NCBI GenBank assembly: GCA_959347315.1
Contig: OY365815.1
Coordinates: forward strand, 11,852,459 to 11,916,458
Reading direction: 5' to 3'
DNA: 64,000 bases
Source of the DNA: Bimastos eiseni
Lineage: Eukaryota > Annelida > Clitellata > Crassiclitellata > Lumbricidae
The number at the start of each line of letters is the position of its first letter. Position 1 is the first letter of the stretch. The position numbers and the translations under genes are program-made. The notes beneath the pieces were generated by a model. It made no database searches and was not told the origin of the DNA. It was given only the letters and a program-made list of their open reading frames with translations. Shown here one piece after another: positions 47,500 through 58,899 of the stretch.

Positions 47500-48915
47500 A
47501 GGAAAAGAGCAAAATTGAGGAAAGGGTGGAAGAGAGCTTATGGAGGAAAGGTAGGGTGAGAGCAAGTGGAGGAAAGAGGAAAATAGCATATGGATGAAGA
47601 GGGATGGCGAGGGGAAATGTAGACTAGAAAGCAATTGAGGAAAGAGAGGAGAAGAGCATAGGAAATAAAGGGAGGATGACTGTAAAATGGAGGAAGAGGA
47701 GGAAGAATGCAAAATATAGGAAAGGGAGAATGAGAGTATGGGGTGGAAAAGGAGGGTGAGGAATTGGTTCATTTCGATTCGCTAGGTGTCACCATATAAG
47801 CGGTGTTTCTTTAATGTGTAAAATTAGTTCATCTCGATTCGCTATGTGGCGCTATTTATACGGTGTTTACTTAACGTGTCATAATGAGTTCATCTCTATT
47901 CGCTATGTGGCAACAGGCAACTGGTCGAAAGTAAGGGTGAGGTATGGCCTCACCGTCACTTCTCCTTTCCTCCAAACGTAACAGCAATAACAGCAACCGT
48001 CCCAGCATTCATAACAGCAATAACAGCAGGCTTAACAACAATTGTAACAGCAGTCGTAACACCAATAGCAGCAACCGTAACAGCAATAGTAACATCAATA
48101 ACAGCAGACTGAAGAGCAATCGTAGTAGCTATCGTAATACCAATAACAGCAGCCGTAATAGTAATCGTAATAGCAACTTAAACTATTAAATACTGTCTGT
48201 GCTATCTAGATAAAGGAAGACGCAGTGGCGTAACTCAAAACATTGAGACAGCAAACCTAACAGCAACCGTAACAACAATAACAGCAACCCTAACAGCAAT
48301 CGTACCAGAAATACAAGCAACCTTAACAGCGATAGCACCAAATATAACAACAACCGTAACAGCAATAGTAACAGCAATAACAGCAAACGTAACAGCAATC
48401 CTTACAGTGATAACAGGAACCCTGACAGCAATCGTAAAAGCAAAAACAGCAAATGTGCAGCATTCGTAACAACAATCGTAAGAGCAAAAACACCGTACTA
48501 ATGGCGAAACCTAGCGAATAGAGATGAACGAATTATAATACTTTTAATAAACACCGTATATATGGCGCCACCTAGCGAATAAAGGTGAACTAACGTTAAT
48601 ACGTTTAATAGACATCATCATTATGGCGCCACTTAGCTAATCGAAAAGAACTAATTTTTCTGCCTCCTTTTCCTCCATATACCCGTATTCTCCCTTTCCT
48701 CTATCTTGCTCTCTTCCTCCGCTTCCTCCATTTTGCCCTCATCCTCCCTTTCCTCCATATGCTCTCTCCCTCCATTTCTTCCAATTGCCCTCACCCTATT
48801 TTCCCGCCATTAGCTCTCTTCTTCCTTTAATGTATATGCTATCTTCCTTTCCGTTCTTAATTATCCCTTCACCTCCCTATTCTCCATATGCTATCTTCAT
48901 CCATATCCTCTGTTA
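47500..48915. mobile_element. Foldback-like element (1.4 kb) with subrepeated arms
   Basis: Arms 47500-47915 and 48496-48915 are inverted copies. Each has an outer purine/pyrimidine-biased part (ggaggaaag / cctccctttcctcc) and an inner part of three units of about 57 bp (ttcgctatgtggcgctattt / cgccacctagcgaat). The loop (47916-48495) is the aacagcaat array. No ORF. Resembles known foldback transposons in architecture only. Confidence 0.7.
47980..48480. repeat. 12-bp-type repeat (aacagcaatcgt / aacagcaataac)
   Basis: About 40 imperfect copies forming the loop of the foldback element; interrupted at 48180-48240 by unrelated sequence resembling the 46.8-kb repeat (actgtctgtgct). Confidence 0.9.
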
Positions 48916-49074
48916 GAAGAACGACACAAGTTAGGATATAAGTCGTTAACTCCGTCAATGCTCACACTCTGGCGGTGCCAGTCCAAGGCCTGGAAGAACT
49001 AGCCGTTAAACAGTAACAAGCCCTGTCCGCACGCTGGCGAAATGGAGGAAAAAGAGGTTGAGGGCAAACGGAGG

Positions 49075-49400
49075 AAAGTGAACTAATTATATCGTATTAA
49101 ATAATCGCCGTATAAGTTGCGCCACCTAGCGAATGGTCGTGAACTAATTATAGCGTGTTAAATAGATATCGTGCACATTGCGCCACTTAGCGAATGGTCG
49201 TAAACTAATTATATCGTGCAAATATGTACCGTCTACACTGCACCACCTAGCGAATGGACGTGAACTAATCAAATCGTGCAATTCGACACCGTATACATAT
49301 CGCCACCTAGCGAGTGGAAGTGAACTAATTATATCGTGTTAAATAGTCATGGTATATTACGGCATGTATGGTGCCACCCAGAGATTCGAAATGAACTAAA
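49075..49400. repeat. 58-60-bp tandem repeat (gtgaactaattatatcgtgt)
   Basis: Five copies of cacctagcgaatgg..gaactaattatatcgtg..taccg, the same unit as in the foldback arms and in the right-arm orientation. Confidence 0.9.
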
Positions 49401-50859
49401 ATTAAGGAATGGGATGTTGACGGCAACACCCACTAATGAACCCACTCACCGATCAACCCACTAACCAACCCACCCGCGGACCGATAAACCTACCCGCGGA
49501 TCAATCTACCCACCGATCCCCAACTGATCAACCCACCAATCTATGAACTCACCCACGGATCCACTCACTCGCCGATCAATCGATAGATAAACGCAACAGA
49601 TAAAGCCGGAAATTTTATGGTGCATGAGAATCGATTTCAGTTAATTATGATAAAGATGAGCTGTATGTGCCCGTTTTAGATCAAATATCATCATATTTTA
49701 TTCGAATTACCGCAAATTCTAGACATTTTACTTTATTATTGAAACCTTTAATCACCATGGATTAAAGTTTCTATGTATATATTATTTTTCATCGTATAAA
49801 GATATCTGCAGAACTGTGATTCTCTAATGCCAATACACTAACCACGGAAAATTAGATGTCAACTGAGTCGAATAGTCGATAGCATCAAAAAGAGCAAAAA
49901 TAATAATACAGTGTGCTTAAAGGAAGCAACACGAAACCGAATAATGCGAAACAGGCGAATTATACGACATATTATTCGAATTGCAGCCCATTCCCATCCT
50001 TATAGTTATATTATTGAAATCTTGAATGCCAAATGTTGAATATAAAATAATTAGCATAGTTCTCTATAATTCTTTCAGTTGACATAGCGCCATTGTTTAG
50101 GTCGTGGTGTGGCTCTTGTGTGTGCTGAGTAATTTTCGAAGATTTACATACACATTACATTTAATCGAATGAAGAAATCTATGCAATGAAATATTAGATC
50201 TATGCAGACACGTGATACTCACAATTCCCGGATGGTGGTGGGCAAGAATCACGCGGGAAGTTTCTCTCAGTCTCTCACGCGATTAAATTCTTGCAATCCT
50301 TTCATGTTAACCATGGAATCCATCTGTAACCTTTCATGCTTTTTTAAAATCAGCTGAAACTATTAAACACTATCTCTGGGCTAGAGTTTGCAGAGGCAGT
50401 AGTGACGTACCGTAACTCAAATTAAGCTTCGAGACTGCACAGGCTGTGTGAACGGCCTATACTACGAAGGGCCCACCTGCCTGGAATCATTGAAGCGTGG
50501 TCATCCTACATGAGCTTGTTTATTGGGAAACTGCGCTGGAAATTTGAGCTGACTCTGATTGTCTCACATAATTATATTATACTCACGCAAGTGTGCTCGT
50601 ATGTGTGCATATGTTTGCATGTTAGTACGCATGCAAGCCTTTATGCATGTACCTGTGTGTGTATGTGTGTACCTGTGTAGGTATGTATGTGTGTATTAGG
50701 GCTTGTATGTGTGCATTTGCTCGTGTATAAACGCTAATTTTGTGTAAGTGGGTTTGTTCGTATGCATTACTGTGTGCATGTATGTAGGCCTACGTACGTC
50801 ACGTCATGTCATGTCACATCGTCATCGTCGCTTCGCGACGGTTGACTAAATGAATGAGA

Positions 50860-51395
50860 AAGTGAGGTCCAATGCCTTCTGTCTCGTACGATGTTCATTA
50901 AGCTTGTGCCTTTTAATTAAACCAGTCCACGCAATGACATTGTCAAGCAAGCAGATTCTGTGTCTTCCACGAGATCGGCTTACTTCCACTATACCCAACA
51001 TCAGACTACTCTCAACACTATCTTTAGGCCATCTCACGATGTGCCCGAAATACCTCAGTTTTCGAGATTTGATGTGGCCCAACTGCTTGCTGTCAACTTT
51101 CGCCATTTGATACACTTGTTCGGTGGTCACCATTGCTGTCCATGGAATTCTGAGCAGTTTCCTCATGCACTTGTTCTCGAATGCTTGTATGCGTTTATCT
51201 TCTTCTTTCTTTATTGTCCACGCCTGGTTTTATTATTGACTGATTTATTCTTCCAGAGGCTTACCAACTTAAACATGACTGACATTTCAACAGTCAATTT
51301 TGATTTTACCTCATTCGCGCAGTCCCCGTCCTTCGTTACTATGTTCCCCAAGTATGAAAATGAGTCCATCTGTTCTAGTTTGTATCTGTCCATCT
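50860..51395 (-). mobile_element. LINE ORF2 C-terminal fragment
   Basis: Minus strand, two frames: KLEQMDSFSYLGNIVTKDG-like (51211-51393), then LLRIPWTAMVTTEQVYQMAK and KLRYFGHIVRWPKD..GRHRICLLDNVIAWTGL (50860-51166). The YLGxxVTxDG and RKLRYFGHIVR motifs are characteristic of a widespread LINE endonuclease/reverse-transcriptase family. Frameshifted and truncated. Confidence 0.85.
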
Positions 51396-51721
51396 TGGTT
51401 AAAAGTGTACGTACGTAAGTACGTAGGTATAATAATGTGTTTGTACGAGCGTATGTTTGAGTAGGCCTATGTGTTTGTGCGCATGCGTGCTTCGACGTCA
51501 GTTAACATTTTGTTTGTAGTAGTTATTTGTCAGGACAGATTCCGAGGGGAATTCACATAACTATGTGAGCTTAGAATTTTAGTAAACCGAACACGGAAGA
51601 GCTTTGCAAAGGTGGAAACAATCTGACAATAGCCCCGTCCACTCTAGACACAGACTGATAGCCATGGCAACGGTGACTCCTCCTCCGGATTCTCCCAGGA
51701 ATACCCTATGACGTAAACTGA

Positions 51722-51818
51722 CGTATGTATGTACGTATGCATGCATGCATGCATGCATGCATGCATGTATGTATGTATGTATGTATGTATGTATGTATGT
51801 ATGTATGTATGTATGTAG
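51722..51818. repeat. (atgc)n/(atgt)n microsatellite
   Basis: Runs of atgcatgc followed by (tatg)n; the atgc part is self-complementary. Confidence 0.95.
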
Positions 51819-52644
51819 GAATTGTAACAAGTAGACTGCATTCAAGTGAAGTTGAGATGAGACTGTAAAGTAACGCAAAAAAAGTTATATAGCGCCCTGA
51901 CTGTTGTATGTGATGGTTGTACATGTTTTCAAACTTAAGTAATAATTCAAACCTTGATTCTGGTTGGTAAGATCCATCGAAGTAAGCTGCAGTCTCAGTG
52001 ACTAGGATACAAATTTTCGTCATGCATAAATTCGACAATTCAGCATAAAATATTATCCCATCGTCAATGTCTGTTAAGGTAACTAATTGAGCACCGACGA
52101 GAGCAACTACTAGATGTAGCTGTCTTAAAACGCCCAAAGAGTTGTAGTTTGCGTAGCCATGCGATACATAGAAAACTTGGTAACTTTGTTATAACTTTAA
52201 AACAAACTTGAAGAATATACGACCATGTGATGACTTGTCATTTATAACATCTCACGTTATCTGTTGAGCATTCGTTCATATGATATCGATGAAAGTATTC
52301 ATGGTTATGCGTGTAGCCTATATTTCAGGTATTATATATTATGTGTAGTTTAACTTGACTATCAGAATCTCCGAAACGACTGTCGTTATAACCACAGCTT
52401 ATTAAATAAAGACAATGTTGATGTGGACCCACAGACGCCATGCATGGGACTGTACAATTTTCCCGGGTATCACGGGACTCATAAAAATCGAGACGTTTAT
52501 ATACTACTTGTACCGCGAAATGTAACGTTTTTCTCGAATGGCTGCGAATTCAAAATTTCTCCACACATGTCGACGATGTTGATGGGCCTGAACGTTCAGT
52601 CTGTTGGCCTACTCTGATGTCATGCGAGACGATCACCTTAGTAT

Positions 52645-53268
52645 TGTAGCAAAGCTGGCGCTACCTAAACCAACTCTACTATTATATATGAAAGACTGGT
52701 ATGTTTGGCTATGTTAAGGGAACCTAGCTACACAAGAAGAGACAAATCGGAAATAAACTATCTTTATAAAATACAGGGAAGATTATAATAATATAAATAT
52801 AATGATTATGATTAAATCAGATTAATACATAACTGTTACATGTACTTACGATACGAGTATGGATGAGATGCTAAATGTCCAAACCCTATGAATACTATAT
52901 TGCAGAACGTTCGTGCGAAAATGGTAATCTAGGTATAAGTTGACGAGCCTGACAAGTCAACTAATGTTCTTCGGTAGTCAGACTGCGACGTTCCTAGCAG
53001 CGCCCCAGCTTATAAGTCACTCTCCTCGGCCAGAGAGGAAATTGGCCTATCCTAGAACAGGCTACCTTAATTGGTCAGCAACTGACCACTCAAGGTGTAT
53101 CCAGCAATGTGGGCTGACTGTAGATACTTACACTATAGAGCCTAAGTGTTTGATTGATAGAACCTATGCTATCTACCTTGACGATTGTTCCAGCTAACAA
53201 GAATAACTAATGGATTCTAACTATAATGTTCAAGCACGTATGCTATAAAGTAATGATTCAGGGTTCCA
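52645..53268 (-). mobile_element. Solo LTR (624 bp), minus orientation
   Basis: On the minus strand begins TGGAACCCTG and ends TTTGCTACA; 4-bp target duplication gtat at 52641-52644 and 53269-53272. Similar along its length to 8615-9206, including tgtgtagctag and ctatcctagaacag blocks. Absent from the left duplicate. Confidence 0.82.
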
Positions 53269-54512
53269 GTATTAAAAGTAAAAATTAGCAAATGTACAAC
53301 CTTCTATACCAGAATGCCGCAAACTGTAGCTCGTGATGGCTACGTTAGATATGAATAATTATTAGTGAGCGACTGATTGGCGATTGGCGGATTGCTATTA
53401 GTATTTACTAGTATGATGAGTCTAGTGACCGATTAGGTTAGTCAAGTTACTGTCTCACATTGGCATACACCGCACATTATTGGTATGGATGATTGTTGAT
53501 TATAGTCAGTTATTGACATATTTATGGTGTTACAAATTTGAGTGCAAACAAGCCGCGAATTCTGTGTTTTTGGCCCGATTGACATGCGAATTTTTCAATT
53601 TTTGATTGAGACAAATTTACAACCCTAGTAGGCCCTATGCATACTTGATAGCAAATTATCTGCGGATTATCTGCGTTCAATAATTAAAATATTAAAATAA
53701 AGAAATTTTATATATAGCGTTGCGCCTTGATTAAAATGCAATACACATTTATATAATTGTCTGTCTATATCCAAAGTGCCACTAATTTGTGCATTCATCC
53801 ATCCACTCATCTAGTATACAAACCATCCTTCAATGCATCTGTATATTCAAAATTGTCAATTAAGAAGATCAATTCCTCTGTTAGTTCTTTCGTCTATGAG
53901 TTCGAAATGCGAATTAAGGCTGGCTGTAGTGGCTTTTATTGCCAATATACTTCGAGAACAAAATTTCATAATTATGGAATACAAAAATTAAGTTTGAGTC
54001 AACTAATCCAATCAACCATCGTGGAATCATTTTCTCAAAGACAAGAGTTTTATTCTGAATAAAGTCAATTGATGTAATGTAACTCTAACGTAGACCTTAG
54101 TCAGTCTGGGTTATAAACAGCTTTCGATAATAAAGTCTAATAAACGGGAGTAACAGTAAAAGACTATGGTTAAATGATTTTTAAATCTGTGGATAAGAGA
54201 ATGGCAAGAGTTCTTCCTACACAAATCATGTAATCGTTTATCTAAATATGTCACTGGTTTCGGATTATATACAAGAGTAGCCAACGTCAATCTGAAGCGG
54301 TCTTCCTTGGACTGCTAATCTCAAAGCGTTAACTTATAGCCGTTCTAACGACAAAAGACCCGTAAGTTTTCAATTGAATAACAAACCACGCGAAAGCACA
54401 TAAAAAACAAAAATCAGTACAAATAGATCCTAGAATAGAATACACAGAAACATAGACACATATAAGGGTTTTAAAAGTAAGTAATAATGGGTCAAAGAGT
54501 TAGACCGATCCT

Positions 54513-54862
54513 TCAAATAACTGATGAAATTGAAGTAGAATTCTGTATCCTGTAAGCAGCATGATCAGCATCCATCTCCAAAAACTCTTCGTTCGTGTTT
54601 CTAATCGTCGGAGGTTCTGCCCCATCTCTGACGACGATCGTCGTTATATAGCCACCTGTTGCCTCGTATATGTCACTGTACGTCTTCACCTTTGGCGTCG
54701 GATGACGTCGGCAGCGAGACCAGAGCAGCACAGACCCAACGACGGCTGCCAAGACGGCGATGCCAACCGGGAGCCCAATGACAAGACCGAGTTTCAGACT
54801 GTTTGAGGAATCCGATGGGGACGAACTGTCAGGATGCGGTGAAGAGGAAGCAGGAGTCACAG
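54513..54862 (-). CDS. Transmembrane/cytosolic-tail terminal exon, unknown receptor (1)
   Basis: Acceptor ttcattgacag, phase 1. Encodes a Ser/Pro stalk (AVTPASSSPHPDSSSPSDSS), a membrane helix (LGLVIGLPVGIAVLAAVVGS VLLW), a stop-transfer RCRR, and a tail with KVKTYSDIYEATGGY ending SISSVI. YSDI fits the YxxPhi adaptor-binding pattern. Phase and layout match the last exon of the plus-strand lectin gene, so a type I receptor is inferred. No ectodomain exon was recognised upstream, so its family is unknown. Confidence 0.7.
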
Positions 54863-55954
54863 CTGTCAATGAAAAAGCTCATCACGTAAGGAATGTAAAG
54901 GGAGTACGGATAACGAAGCAGCTCGAACCGTCATCGTTATGAATCACTGTCGTCACTGTCGTAAAAACTTCCTGCATATTGGAACTAGTCCTACGGAGAA
55001 AGGGATTGAGAGTGCCTCAACAGGATCCGTCACACGTGTTGGTGTTTACTAATCTCGCAACATCTACTTTAGCTCGGTCGTTCAAGATAGGAACATAAGA
55101 GCGTAGCATTCTTCGGCCTGCTCCTTGTGAAGAGACACGTTGGGTGATTAACCTCCGCGATGCTGCATGGGAGAAGTAGATATTGTCTCGTATTTGAGCG
55201 GTTGTGTTGCAAACCGAGATCTTTGCATTTTAGCTCCAATTGTTTTTCATCTTCGGTCACAACCTGTGCCTCCCAAACTCCCTTCCCAGTGTGAGGTCAA
55301 CCGGAGAAGTCTATCTAAATGAAAGCGGAGACGACATCTCAGCCAGTATAAGCTTGAGTGGATGGGAAAAGAGCAGATAGTGAAGTGTGTTGCTTGCGAT
55401 AAGACAAGCATTGTATTTAAGATTCCATGGTTCAAAGTTAAGTTTTAAAACAGCCGAAAGATGCGAATTCAGAAACTGTTACCTACAGCTAGAGTAACAT
55501 TGGGTCTCTGAAGAGACTGTTTAAGGCATTCGAGAACCCTAATGTGACCAGGACTGAGCCCTCGACAAAGTTATTCAAGACCAATCCCACCTCTCTCGAG
55601 AATGAGTAAGCTGCCTGGCTTTGCATAAGAGTTTACACATTTGACTTAAGTCTGCGTCAATAATAGCCAATGATGATCGAGTTAAGACCCCAGAGCGTTT
55701 GCGCAGGGCGAAAGAGGGTGCCATCAACGCGGGAACCCAGAGGGACAAAAGCCGGCCAACAGCAGATTGACCAGGGTCGTGATTTCCGACAATAACCTGA
55801 GGTCCAAGTCTGTTTGGCCCACCAATTACATGATGAAATTATCATTGTTATTGATTTTGCCTGGGTTAGAAATAATCAATCAGGAACAGAAAATTATCAT
55901 CATCATCGTCATCATTATAATTATCATCATAATTCATCGTAGTTATCACCATCA

Positions 55955-56679
55955 CCATCGTCCTCCTCGTCCTCCTCCTCGTCCTCCTCCTCGTCCTCCT
56001 CCTCGTCCTCCTCCTCGTCCTCCTCCTCGTCCTCCTCCTCGTCCTCCTCCTCGTCCTCCTCCTCGTCCTCCTCCTCGTCCTCCTCCTCGTCCTCCTCCTC
56101 GTCCTCCTCCTCGTCCTCCTCCTCGTCCTCCTCCTCGTCCTCCTCCTCGTCCTCCTCCTCGTCCTCCTCCTCGTCCTCCTCCTCGTCCTCCTCCTCGTCC
56201 TCGTCCTCCTCCTCGTCCTCCTCCTCGTCCTCCTCCTCGTCCTCCTCCTCGTCCTCCTCGTCGTCCTCCTCGTCGTCCTCCTCCTCGTCCTCCTCCTCGT
56301 CCTCCTCCTCGTCCTCCTCCTCGTCCTCCTCCTCGTCCTCCTCCTCGTCCTCCTCCTCGTCCTCCTCCTCGTCCTCCTCCTCGTCCTCCTCCTCGTCCTC
56401 CTCCTCCTCCTCGTCCTCCTCCTCCTCGTCCTCGTCCTCCTCGTCCTCCTCCTCCTCCTCCTCCTCCTCGTCCTCCTCCTCCTCCTCCTCCTCCTCCTCC
56501 TCGTCCTCCTCCTCGTCCTCCTCCTCGTCCTCCTCCTCGTCCTCCTCGTCCTCGTCGTCCTCGTCGTCCTCGTCGTCCTCGTCGTCCTCGTCGTCCTCGT
56601 CGTCCTCGTCGTCCTCGTCGTCCTCGTCGTCCTCGTCGTCCTCGTCCTCGTCCTCGTCGTCGTCCTCCTCGTCGTCGTC

Positions 56680-56719
<40 letters not shown>

Positions 56720-56720
56720 T
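55955..56720. repeat. Giant cctcctcgt triplet array
   Basis: About 765 bp of (tcctcctcg)n, passing to (tcg tcc)n and (cgt)n on the right. Pyrimidine/G plus strand, purine/C minus strand. Gives long false ORFs in three frames (Pro/Arg, Thr/Arg, Glu/Asp). The corresponding place in the left duplicate (26660-26740) has only about 80 bp. Confidence 0.97.
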
Positions 56721-57114
56721 GTAAAATCCACATCATTATACCTTTTTGTTTGTGCAATTGCATACATTTTAATGTAAATATTTTTTTATGTAAACAATTT
56801 TTAACTTATAAACATCGCATTCTGAAAATACTCTGACAGAATAATCACCGGAATATGAAAGAATGAATGAAAGTTAGACTCTATCAAAAGATCTTGTTCA
56901 AGTTAAAATAACAGTAATTACTCTTAGAGTCCTAGGAAAGACCCTTGTCATTTCTTCAAGACAACATTTCAAGTCATCTGTTAAGACAACCTCGTCGCCT
57001 TTTCTTTAAGTCTGTCTTTGAGCTGCCATTAATTTAGAACCCGAGATACATGTATCTCTTTCCGTCGTTTATAGTCACAACATATGACCGTCAGTTCAAA
57101 GCTCCGTTGCCCGT

Positions 57115-57545
57115 TTAACAGGTGGCTGAAGAATGAAGCGGTGCTGAGCCCAATGTGTCCAGATACTGTGAACTAATCTCCGGAGTTGAGGGAGTTGCAG
57201 CGGTCGAGGGCTCTTCATTTCGGACTTTTATATGAGTCACGTAATGCAGAGATCCAGCACTCGACGTTGATGTTCTACTTCCGGTCTGGGAGTCGTGATT
57301 TCCGGTCGGGGACTTCTCATCGATACTCTCGTACAGAGGGTTCGGAGTGGCGTAGGACTCGCGACGTTTCCCCCTTCCGGATGTCTTCTCGTTCCGACCT
57401 CTCCAGATGAAAACAACTCCGGCAACGAATGCACCCAATAAGCACACACCCAGAGTGAGTCCAATGGCGAGACCGAGGGTCGTTGCGCGGTTGGAAGACG
57501 GCAATGGGAATGTTGGGGAAGAGGAGGAGGAGGGTGGAGTCGTTG
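57115..57545 (-). CDS. Transmembrane/cytosolic-tail terminal exon, unknown receptor (2)
   Basis: Acceptor gtgtatgcag, phase 1, stop TAA at 57115-57117. Encodes ATTPPSSSSSPTFPLPSS, a helix (LGLAIGLTLGVCLLGAFVAG VVFIW), RGRNEK, and a long tail with ATPNPLYESID (NPxY) and SSQYLDTLGS. Phase and layout match exon (1), 2.3 kb downstream on the same strand. They could be alternative last exons of one gene or tails of tandem genes. Confidence 0.72.
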
Positions 57546-58899
57546 CTGCATACACAAAACAATGAACCTCCACTACCGATACTTGTCGAAATTCATCAGA
57601 GCTGGGCTTCAATAGCGCTGCCTTACGGATACTCTCAGCCTTACGGATAATTACCAAAATGCACATCATAATATATCTTCCTCAAGTTCATGGACTGGCT
57701 GCCAGTCCGTGCTGGTTGGACGCCTTCCAATTACTAGACTATCCGTGTGATGTCCAACCTGCATGTGTAATCGTCATCAACTACTGCATTGCAAGGCCAA
57801 TCCTTTCCAGGCACACCGATCGGGCTATGCGCTCCGAGCCAAGTCGAGGAATTAATGAAAACGAAACAACACAGCTAGGAGAAGAAACGGTTTAAGCAGG
57901 TCTTATAAATCCAGGGTAATGGATAAAGATGATTAAAAGACGCATTTATCTTTACCCCAATTCCAAATACAGTCTCGCATTGAAGTCTTCTTGTGATCGA
58001 CCAATCCACTTGGAACAAGTCTCCTAACAACAAGCGACATCTGTTCGATGGAGGCTTTGCGGCTGTGTTAGGTCGGGAATGCCTTTGACGAGTCTCTGGT
58101 TGAGTGGCGCTATATAAATTTGCAATCACAACTGTAATACTGATGCACTTGCTGCTATGTAACATTACGCGTAAGAATCGCCTCTAGCCAATACTGCTCA
58201 CCTGCCGATGAGGAGAAGTCAACTGCAGTCGAGCTACATGTATCAATGGAGTTCAGCCAGTAACAGTTGTTGGCTTCGCACAATCTGTAATGAAGATGGT
58301 AAGCGTATTATTAATTTAGATTTCAGAAGACTATATTGCAACAGGTGACTTTTCAAATTCCATACCAGTTATGTAATTAGACTGTGTTATACAACAATGT
58401 ACTAGAGTCATGACAACGGCTGTCAACGGATGACGCAGTCGGGGACGACAAGAGAAGAGATGGAAGGATATGTCAAAGGGACAAGAAGACTCTGAAATTG
58501 AAATAAGACGACACTGGTAACAGAGTCAAGTGGAGAAGAAGGTTCCGTGTGGCTGACCCCTCCACTATGAGGGATTAGTTCTAGCCTAAAGGATATATAT
58601 ATATACATATATATATACAATAATGTACTAGGTCTATGTCATGTTTATGAGCAACAGCAACGCCTCTAGCAGTGGTTTGCGTGCATCGATTGATTTGTCC
58701 AGATGCATAGTGGAGCGTCATCTGAATCTCAAACCCCGCCAATGCTCGCTCTCTGGCAGTGCCAATCCCAAGTCTGGATAAACGAGGAGGGTGACGCTAC
58801 CGATCTTTGCTACCACGCAGTGTCGTTAAACAGAAATTGCCACTACTAAGAGCCTCCATAGTTGATATTAGCCAGCGAGTGAACATGCTCAAATACTCA

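Noticed and set aside
55767..56777. Long ORFs in three frames (Pro/Arg, Thr/Arg, Glu/Asp rich)
   Set aside because: They are translations of a triplet-type array and have no other coding features.
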